From the NCBI RefSeq assembly GCF_001514145.1, contig NZ_KQ948670.1, positions 4,761 through 68,760 on the forward strand: 64,000 bases of DNA, in the 5' to 3' direction. The stretch's first letter is position 1. Each line of letters opens with the position of its first letter. Of this stretch, positions 58,703-64,000 are shown in pieces. Position numbers and translations under genes: made by a program. Source of the DNA: Streptomyces canus. GTDB taxonomy: Bacteria; Actinomycetota; Actinomycetes; Streptomycetales; Streptomycetaceae. The notes under the pieces are model-generated. The model was given only the letters and a program-made list of their open reading frames with translations, made no database searches and was not told the origin of the DNA.

Positions 58703-59284
58703 ATGACCGTCCGGCTCACCTTCCTGTGCGCCGCCGCCCGCACGGAACGCGCCGTACGTTTCGCCGACGACCCTCTCGACGAGCGCGCGCTGTGCCGGGC
58801 GGAGGCCGCCGCCGGGACCATCCCGCAGGCCGGCACGATCTTCACGGCACCTTCTCTCCGCTGCACCGGGACGGCCGAGGCTCTTGGCTGGGAAACCGTC
58901 ACGGCGCAACCGGCGCTGCGGGACCTCGACATGGGTTCCTGGTACGGCCGCACACTCGACGAGATCGCGGCAACCGACGCCTCGGGACTGGCCAGTTGGC
59001 TCACCGATCCGGAGGCGGCGCCGCACGGCGGAGAGAGCGTGGAGCAGATCTGCGACCGCATCGCCTCCTGGCTGGACGCGCTGCCGTCCGACGCGGGACG
59101 CGTACTGGCGGTGGTCGAACAGGCCGTGGCACGGGCCGCGGTGGTCCACGCGCTCGGGGCGCCGCGCCAGGCGTTCTGGAGAATCGACGTCCCCCCGCTG
59201 TCCACCGTCGAACTCACGGGGCGCACCGGCCGCTGGAATCTGCGGATGGCCGAGCTGCCGCTCAGTCCTCGCCCACAACGGTGA
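58703..59284 (+). CDS. Histidine phosphatase superfamily protein with degenerate active site
   Basis: 193 residues from ATG 58703, with GAAAGGG upstream. The fold matches the histidine phosphatase/CobC superfamily: LRDLDMGSWYGRTLDEIAATD, APHGGESVEQICDRIASWL, VLAVVEQAVARAAVVHALG. But the N-terminal catalytic R-H-G reads LCAAARTERA, so the phospho-accepting His is missing, and the usual second His is lost (VVEQAV). Related proteins occur beside cbtAB, which suggests a non-catalytic role in cobalt/cobalamin physiology. It overlaps the serine-hydrolase relic by 23 nt. Confidence 0.88.
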   Translation: MTVRLTFLCAAARTERAVRFADDPLDERALCRAEAAAGTIPQAGTIFTAPSLRCTGTAEALGWETVTAQPALRDLDMGSWYGRTLDEIAATDASGLASWLTDPEAAPHGGESVEQICDRIASWLDALPSDAGRVLAVVEQAVARAAVVHALGAPRQAFWRIDVPPLSTVELTGRTGRWNLRMAELPLSPRPQR

Positions 59285-60133
59285 GGGCGTCCCCGAGGGC
59301 CGCGGCGATCCGTGCGGCCCGGGCATCGTCGTCCAGCCGGCGGGTGAGACAGGCGCAGGCGTGCCCGTGCCGCAGCGACCACCAGGCCGCAGACCCGCCG
59401 ATCCCGCCCTTGGCGATCTTTCCCTTGTCCCGGACGAAGCCCAGCGTCCAGGTGGCCCGGGTGCCGAAGACCTCGTCGAAGCCGGTGACCTGGGCGGCCA
59501 GGAGCTCGGCGTGCAGCTCGGCCCCCAGGAGACCGCGCACCGGCCCGTCCTCGCTGGTCAGACGCGAGAAGAACTCCGCCGTCGAACTCGCCGTCGTCTG
59601 GAGGTTGGCGGCCCCGAACACCGACTGCCGCCACGCCCGGGAGTTGGTCCCGGCCGGGTCCAGAACGCCGCCCGGTATCTCCAACCACGGTCTGGCGTGC
59701 AGCTGTTCGGGCCAGCCGGGACGCGCGTACTCGAGGTCGGCGACCCGCTCCAGCGAGTCGTCCGGAAGGCCGCCCCATCTCGTGGAAGAGCTGCCCCGAA
59801 GCCGTCCCTGCGGCGGCCCGCAGGACCCCGTCGACAGATGGCCGTAGGTCAGCGCATGCTCCCCGGGAGCTGCGCCGGGGACAGATCGCGACCGGCCGCC
59901 TCGGCGGTGAAGCGGGGCCGGCCCGACCGGTGGGTGAGCACCTGGCGCAGGGTGGTCCGCTCCTTGCCGTGGACTCCGTACGCCTTCCAGTGCGCGGCGA
60001 TCGGCTCGTCCAGCGTCAGGGCGCCGTCGCGCACGGCCGCCGGCGCGGTGAGCGTGACGAAGGACTTGGACAGGGAGTACGGCATGACGAGGGTGTCGTC
60101 GCGCCACGGGCGGCCGCGCCCGGCGTCGCCCAA
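59262..60133 (-). pseudogene. Beta-lactamase-family serine hydrolase, decayed
   Basis: The N-terminal fragment (60133-59849) reads MPYSLSKSFVTLTAPAAVRDGALTLDEPIAAHWKAYGVHGKERTTLRQVLTHRSG, with the serine motif SLSK (SxxK), and then stops at PGSMR. The remainder, in shifting frames, reads EHALTYGHL, DGVLRAAAGT, GQLFHEMGR, LPDDSLERVADLEYARPGWPEQLHARPWL and GFVRDKGKIAKGGIGGSAAWW. At least three frameshifts and a missing N-terminus make it a pseudogene of the class C beta-lactamase-like esterases. Confidence 0.85.
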
Positions 60134-60196
60134 CAGGCGTTCAGCCGCACCACTTCACGGCCGTCACGCCACACGCGCCCCGGCCTCGGGCCACAC

Positions 60197-61114
60197 TCAA
60201 CGAAGAGTGAGCTCCCGCAGGGCCTTCGCCACGTCCGCCGGCGCTTCCTCCGCCATGAAGTGGCCGCACGAGACGGTCGTATGGCGAAGGTCGTCGGCCC
60301 AGGCCTCCCACAGGGCGGTGGCCTCGTAGCCGAGCGCGGCTCCCCAGTCCTGCTGGAGCACGGTCACCGGCATGCCCAGCCGGTTCTCCGCGGCCCGGTC
60401 GGCCTCGTCGTGCTCGACGTCGATGCCCGCGGAGGCGCGGTAGTCGGCGACGATCGACGGCACCGCCTCGCGGCAGGCCCGCAGATACTCCGCACGGACC
60501 TCCGCGGGGATCGCGTCGGGACGGTTCGCCCACACGTCGAGGAAGTGGCCGAAGAACGCGTCCGCGCTCGCGGAGATCATCCGCTCGGCGAGACCGGACG
60601 GCTGGGCCATGAGGTAGAGGTGGAAGGCGACCGCCGCCGACGTGCCGTGCAGGGCGTCCCACATGTCGAGGGTCGGCAGGACGTCCAGACAGGCCAGGTG
60701 GCTGACCGCGTCCGGATGGTCGAGGCCGGCCCGGAAGGCGACCAGTGCGCCCCGGTCGTGCCCGGCCAGCGCGAAACGGGCGTGGCCCAGCCGGCGGGCG
60801 AGGGTGACGACGTCGTGCGCCATGGTCCGCTTGGAGTAGGTGTGCGGGCCGTCCTCGCGCGGCTTGTCGCTGTCGCCGTAACCGCGCAGGTCGGGGCAGA
60901 TCACGGTGTGGTCGGCCGCCAGGTCCGCCGCGACATGGCGCCACATCAGGTGGGTCTGCGGGAAGCCGTGCAGCAGGACCACGGGTGTGCCGGTCCCTCC
61001 CACGGCCACATGGAGGGACACGTCCTCGGCGACGGACACGCGCTGGTACTCGAATCCGGCGATGGTGGGTCTCACGGCGGGGCTCTCTTCGGTCGTACGG
61101 CGAACGGGAGGCAT
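60197..61114 (-). CDS. Alpha/beta hydrolase (haloacetate dehalogenase / epoxide-hydrolase-like)
   Basis: 305 residues. The oxyanion loop is VVLLHGFPQTHLMWRHVA, followed by VICPDLRGYGDSDKPREDGPHTYSKRTMAHDVVTLARRL. The nucleophile is Asp in LAGHDRGALVAFRA, not Ser, which defines the haloalkane/haloacetate dehalogenase and epoxide hydrolase branch. The catalytic His is in VSCGHFMAEEAP. ATG 61114 or GTG 61075 (VRPTIAGFEYQ) may be the start. Divergent from the AfsR-type regulator. Confidence 0.92.
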   Translation of the reverse strand: MPPVRRTTEESPAVRPTIAGFEYQRVSVAEDVSLHVAVGGTGTPVVLLHGFPQTHLMWRHVAADLAADHTVICPDLRGYGDSDKPREDGPHTYSKRTMAHDVVTLARRLGHARFALAGHDRGALVAFRAGLDHPDAVSHLACLDVLPTLDMWDALHGTSAAVAFHLYLMAQPSGLAERMISASADAFFGHFLDVWANRPDAIPAEVRAEYLRACREAVPSIVADYRASAGIDVEHDEADRAAENRLGMPVTVLQQDWGAALGYEATALWEAWADDLRHTTVSCGHFMAEEAPADVAKALRELTLR

Positions 61115-61197
61115 CGGTGTCCGGGCCCGGGGCGCCGATGAACCCCAGGATCCGGGGAGCGAATGAGCAACGAATGAACGCGTGTACGTTGAGGCAT

Positions 61198-63177
61198 GTG
61201 CGTGTGGTCGAGTTCGGAGTCCTGGGGTCGGTGGCGGCCTGGGACGAGACCGGGGAGCCGATCGCCCTGAAGGGCCCGAGGCATCGTGCGGTGCTGGCCC
61301 GCCTCCTCATCGCCCGCCGCGGGGTCGTGCCCGTTCCCCGTCTGGTGGAGGACCTGTGGGAGGGGGACCCGCCGGCGGATGCCGTGGGCACCGTCCGGAC
61401 CTTCGTCGCCGGGCTGCGGCGCGCTCTGGAACCCGAGCGGCCCCGCCGGACCCCGTCCCGCCTCCTCGTCACCGAAGGCCCCGGCTACGCGCTGCGCGCC
61501 GAGCCCGCCCATGTCGACGCCCGGCGGTTCGAGCGCGCCGTCGCCGCCGCGGCGGACCTGCCTCCCGCGCAGGCGGTGCCCCGGCTGACCGAGGCTCTGG
61601 AGCTGTGGCGCGGACCCGCCTACGCCGACTTCGCCGAGGAGCGCTGGGCGCGCGCGGAACGCTCCCGGCTCGCCGAGCTCCGGCTGACCGCCGTCGAGCG
61701 CCGGGCCGAGGGCCGGCTCGCCCTCGGCGCCGCGGCCGACGCGGCAGCGGACCTCGACGCCCATGTGGCCGAGCACCCCTGGCGGGAGGACGCCTGGCAG
61801 CTGCTCGCCCTCGCCCTGTACCGCTGCGGACGCCAGGCCGACGCCCTGTCCGTCCTGCGGCGCGCCCGACAGTTGCTGCGCGAGCACCTCGGTGTGGAGC
61901 CCGGCCCGCGGCTCAGCCGCACAGAGCAGGACATCCTGCGGCACGCCGACCACCTGGACCCGGGCCCCTCGGACCCGGCCGCGCAGGTCTGGGCGCAGGC
62001 CTCCGCGTCGTACGCGAGCATGGTCCCTGCGCGGGCACGCACCCGCCTGGAGTCCACCGCGGGGCTGATGCGCGACCTGGCCGTCACCGGGGGCGGCGGA
62101 CTGGAAGCGGCCCGCAGGCACCGCGCGGCGGCCGTGGCGGCGGCGGAGCAGCTGGGTGATCCGGAGCTGACCGCACGGGTCATCGGCGTCTACGACGTCC
62201 CCGCCGTCTGGACCCGTTCCGACGACCCCGCCCAGGCCGACCGGCTCGTGGGTGCGGCGGAACGCACCCTGCTCCACCTGCCGCCGGGCGCGCCGGAGGC
62301 GGCCAGGGCACGGCTCCTGGCCACCGTGGCGGTGGAGTCCCGCGGCACGCTCCCCGAGGGAACGCGCGCCCTCCAGGCCGCCCACCAGGCCGTGGAGAGC
62401 GCACGCCGGCTCGAAGACGCCAACCTGCTCGTCTTCGCCCTCAACGGCCTGTTCATGCAGACCTTCGAACGAGCCGGACTCGCCACCCGGCGGGCGGAGA
62501 TCGGCGCGGAGATCACCGAAGTGGCCGCCCGGCACGGCCTGTTCACCTACGAGGTCCTCGGCCACCTGATCCTGCTCCAAGCACACTGCGCCACCGCCGA
62601 CTTCACGGCGGCCGACAAGCACGCGGCCGCCGCCGCCACACTCGCCGAACGGCACGAACTGCCTCTCGTCGCCGTCTTCACCACGTGGTACCGCGCCCTG
62701 CGCACCGCGACGACAGAGCCCCCGCGGCTCGGCGAATCCGCGTACCGGGCCGCCGCCAAGTCCCTCGAGGGCGCCGGAATGCCCGGCCTGGAGCAGGGAT
62801 TGCTGCCGCTCGCCCTGCTGTGCCTGCGGCTGCACCACGGCCTCCCCGTCACCGCCGACCCGCACACCGACTGGGGCCCCTACGAGCCGTGGGTGCGCCC
62901 CCTGTTGCTGCTCGCGGAAGGGCGCGACCAGGACGCCGTACGTCTGCTGGCTTCCGTGCCTTCCCCGCCCGGGGACCTCCTGTACGAGGCCCTGTGGAGC
63001 CTCCTCGCCCGCGCGGCCATCCAGGTGGACGACCGTCCGCTCATGCGGCGAGCCCTGCGTGCGCTCGAATCCGCCAGGGGCGAACTCGCGGGCGCCGCAA
63101 GCGGCTTGCTCACCGCCGGTCCTGTCGCGGACCACCTGGACGCGCTCGCAGCGGCGCTCGCACCGCACGCCTCTTGA
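61198..63177 (+). CDS. AfsR/SARP-family transcriptional regulator with BTAD domain
   Basis: 659 residues from GTG 61198 (VRVVEFGVLG), with GAGG 4 nt upstream; GTG 61204 is an alternative. The N-terminal OmpR-like winged helix (LGSVAAWDETGEPIALKGPRHRAVLARLLIARRGVVPVPRLVEDLWEG..VGTVRTFVAGLRRALEP) is followed by the BTAD domain (ARRFERAVAAAADLPPAQAVPRLTEALELWRGPAYADFA..LAVERLGVEPG-like). The C-terminal 400 residues look like helical repeats. The NB-ARC ATPase of AfsR is missing. Divergent from the dehalogenase-like gene. Confidence 0.93.
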   Translation: MRVVEFGVLGSVAAWDETGEPIALKGPRHRAVLARLLIARRGVVPVPRLVEDLWEGDPPADAVGTVRTFVAGLRRALEPERPRRTPSRLLVTEGPGYALRAEPAHVDARRFERAVAAAADLPPAQAVPRLTEALELWRGPAYADFAEERWARAERSRLAELRLTAVERRAEGRLALGAAADAAADLDAHVAEHPWREDAWQLLALALYRCGRQADALSVLRRARQLLREHLGVEPGPRLSRTEQDILRHADHLDPGPSDPAAQVWAQASASYASMVPARARTRLESTAGLMRDLAVTGGGGLEAARRHRAAAVAAAEQLGDPELTARVIGVYDVPAVWTRSDDPAQADRLVGAAERTLLHLPPGAPEAARARLLATVAVESRGTLPEGTRALQAAHQAVESARRLEDANLLVFALNGLFMQTFERAGLATRRAEIGAEITEVAARHGLFTYEVLGHLILLQAHCATADFTAADKHAAAAATLAERHELPLVAVFTTWYRALRTATTEPPRLGESAYRAAAKSLEGAGMPGLEQGLLPLALLCLRLHHGLPVTADPHTDWGPYEPWVRPLLLLAEGRDQDAVRLLASVPSPPGDLLYEALWSLLARAAIQVDDRPLMRRALRALESARGELAGAASGLLTAGPVADHLDALAAALAPHAS

Positions 63178-63211
63178 CCTCGGCCGGAGCGGCGGCTTAA
63201 CGTTCCGGCGT

Positions 63212-63241
63212 TTGCCAGTGATTGAAACGATTCAATACTTT
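63212..63241 (+). promoter_or_regulatory. Promoter with embedded LacI-family operator
   Basis: TTGCCA (63212-63217) and AATACT (63234-63239) flank ATTGAA-ACGA-TTCAAT (63221-63236), a near-palindrome of the TGAAnCG-type recognised by LacI-family repressors of sugar-utilisation genes. Confidence 0.6.
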
Positions 63242-63253
63242 GGGGGCGCCCAG

Positions 63254-64000
63254 ATGCATGAAGCCGACCCGCAGCGCGACGGCATATCCCGACGCGCGGT
63301 CCTGGCCGCCGGACTGACCGCGGGCGCCGCCCTGGCCCTCGGGGCGGGGGCCGCGTCGGCGGTGGCGGGGACGGGCGGCGCCGTCGACTGGTTCGCGGCC
63401 CCCGCCCGCTCGGTGCGGCCCAGGTTCCGCTGGTGGTGGCCGGACGGTCTCGTGGACCCGGACGAGATCGCCCGCGAGGTCGACCAGATCGCGGACGCGG
63501 GCTTCGGCGGTGTGGAGATCGCCGCCGTCCACCACAGCATCAAGGACAAGTCGGTCCTGGACACCGCACACCACGGCTGGGGGAGCAGACCCTGGCGGGA
63601 CGGCGTCGAGGCCGCGCTGCGTCGCGCGGCGAGACGGGGTCTCACCGTCGACCTCACCCTCGGCCCCAGCTGGCCCGTGGCCGTCCCCGGGCTCACGCCC
63701 GACGACGACGCCGCAGCCAAGGAACTCGCCCACGGCCGCGCCCCGTTGACCGGTGGGAGCACCTACCAGGGGCCCGTACCGCCCCCCGTCCACGCCGCGG
63801 CCGCGGGGGTGACCCGTCAGCAGCTCCTCGCCGTACAGGCCGCCCGGGTCGAGCCCGCCCACTCGACCCGCAAGGAGACCGGACTCGATCCGGACAGCGT
63901 CCAGGACCTCACCGCGACCGTCACCGACGGCACACTGACCTGGACCGCGCCCGAGGGCGGGGACTGGGTGCTCATCTCCTACTGGGTGCGTGGTTCGGGC
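63254..64000 (+). CDS. Tat-exported glycoside hydrolase (GH106 rhamnosidase-like), C-terminus beyond window
   Basis: From ATG 63254. Twin-arginine signal ISRRAVLAAGLTAGAALALGAGAASA with AxA cleavage, so the folded protein is exported by Tat. The mature start FAAPARSVRPRFRWWWPDGLVDPDEIAREVDQIADAGFGGVEIAAVHH is the N-terminal signature of GH106 alpha-L-rhamnosidase-like enzymes. GLTVDLTLGPSWPVAVPGLTPDDDAAAKEL follows. The reading frame is open to the window end. A LacI-type operator in the promoter fits induction by a plant sugar. Confidence 0.85.
   Translation, partial: MHEADPQRDGISRRAVLAAGLTAGAALALGAGAASAVAGTGGAVDWFAAPARSVRPRFRWWWPDGLVDPDEIAREVDQIADAGFGGVEIAAVHHSIKDKSVLDTAHHGWGSRPWRDGVEAALRRAARRGLTVDLTLGPSWPVAVPGLTPDDDAAAKELAHGRAPLTGGSTYQGPVPPPVHAAAAGVTRQQLLAVQAARVEPAHSTRKETGLDPDSVQDLTATVTDGTLTWTAPEGGDWVLISYWVRGSG

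Noticed and set aside
58703..59284. Calling the gene an active alpha-ribazole phosphatase (cobC)
   Set aside because: The R-H-G motif with the phospho-accepting His is missing, so an enzymatic assignment is not supported despite the cobalt context.
1..64000. tRNA, rRNA or replication origin
   Set aside because: No cloverleaf-compatible tRNA, rRNA segment, DnaA-box cluster or telomere-like palindrome set was recognised by eye. A tRNAscan/Infernal run would be decisive.

Overview
The window is very GC-rich, with a strong third-position G/C bias, frequent GTG starts, short intergenic gaps, rare TTA codons and dense regulators (TetR, MarR, ArsR-like, AraC, XRE, AfsR/SARP-type, PucR-like, orphan response regulators, a SigB/SigF-type sigma factor, ANTAR and SpoIIE proteins). 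All of this points to a Streptomyces or close relative, probably in an accessory chromosomal arm. No rRNA, tRNA, CRISPR array, replication origin or intact insertion sequence was seen.

Layout. 1-5.1 kb: a VOC protein (cut by the window edge), an ANTAR protein, a SigB/SigF-type sigma factor with a matching promoter of its own class, and a MarR-ABC exporter operon under a palindromic operator. 5.1-9.4 kb: a leftward hemC-GNAT-hypothetical-MFS group (the MFS is frameshifted) divergent from an ArsR-like regulator. 9.4-14.2 kb: G-rich tandem repeats, a questin-oxidase-like protein, a secreted NPP1 protein, a stand-alone ATP-dependent DNA ligase, a VOC protein and an SDR. 14.2-19.2 kb: TetR regulators, an orphan NarL-type response regulator, a DHA2 MFS exporter and an orphan OmpR-type regulator. 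19.4-22.1 kb: a complete cytochrome P450, [3Fe-4S] ferredoxin and ferredoxin reductase operon preceded by helically phased CGTCAG repeats.

22.1-29.1 kb is a probable island. It has broken IS5-like and IS1182-like transposase ends and a frameshifted small HTH-like gene on the left, and a relic of the same small gene family on the right. Between them lie an SDR/TetR pair (the SDR has His in place of the catalytic Tyr), an XRE regulator, an aldehyde dehydrogenase and an old-yellow-enzyme reductase, a set that fits detoxification of reactive carbonyls.

29.1-45.1 kb: a probably leaderless MarR gene, MFS/AraC, DoxX-peroxiredoxin, a large PAS-GAF-SpoIIE-HATPase phosphatase, a secreted cupin, a stand-alone LigD-type 3'-phosphoesterase, an aldo/keto reductase, a HIT-like protein, a TauD-like dioxygenase, a luciferase-like oxidoreductase, a metallophosphoesterase, an MHYT membrane sensor with a TTA codon, an SDR, an alpha/beta hydrolase and a DUF899 protein. 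45.2-54.1 kb: ABC exporter with a divergent TetR, a 4-oxalocrotonate tautomerase, an XRE regulator, a DEAD-box helicase, an S9 peptidase (also with a TTA codon), a dienelactone hydrolase and a YciO/Sua5-like protein. 54.1-64 kb: a GNAT relic, a PucR-like regulator with two HTHs, a small protein with a strong terminator, a lipoprotein, the cobalt transporter pair cbtBA behind a cobalamin riboswitch with a divergent catalytically degenerate histidine phosphatase, a serine-hydrolase pseudogene, a dehalogenase-like hydrolase, an AfsR-type regulator and the start of a Tat-exported GH106-like glycosidase behind a LacI-type operator.

The overall theme is stress response, detoxification and export, with most effectors paired to a dedicated divergent regulator whose operator can be read directly in the intergenic DNA.
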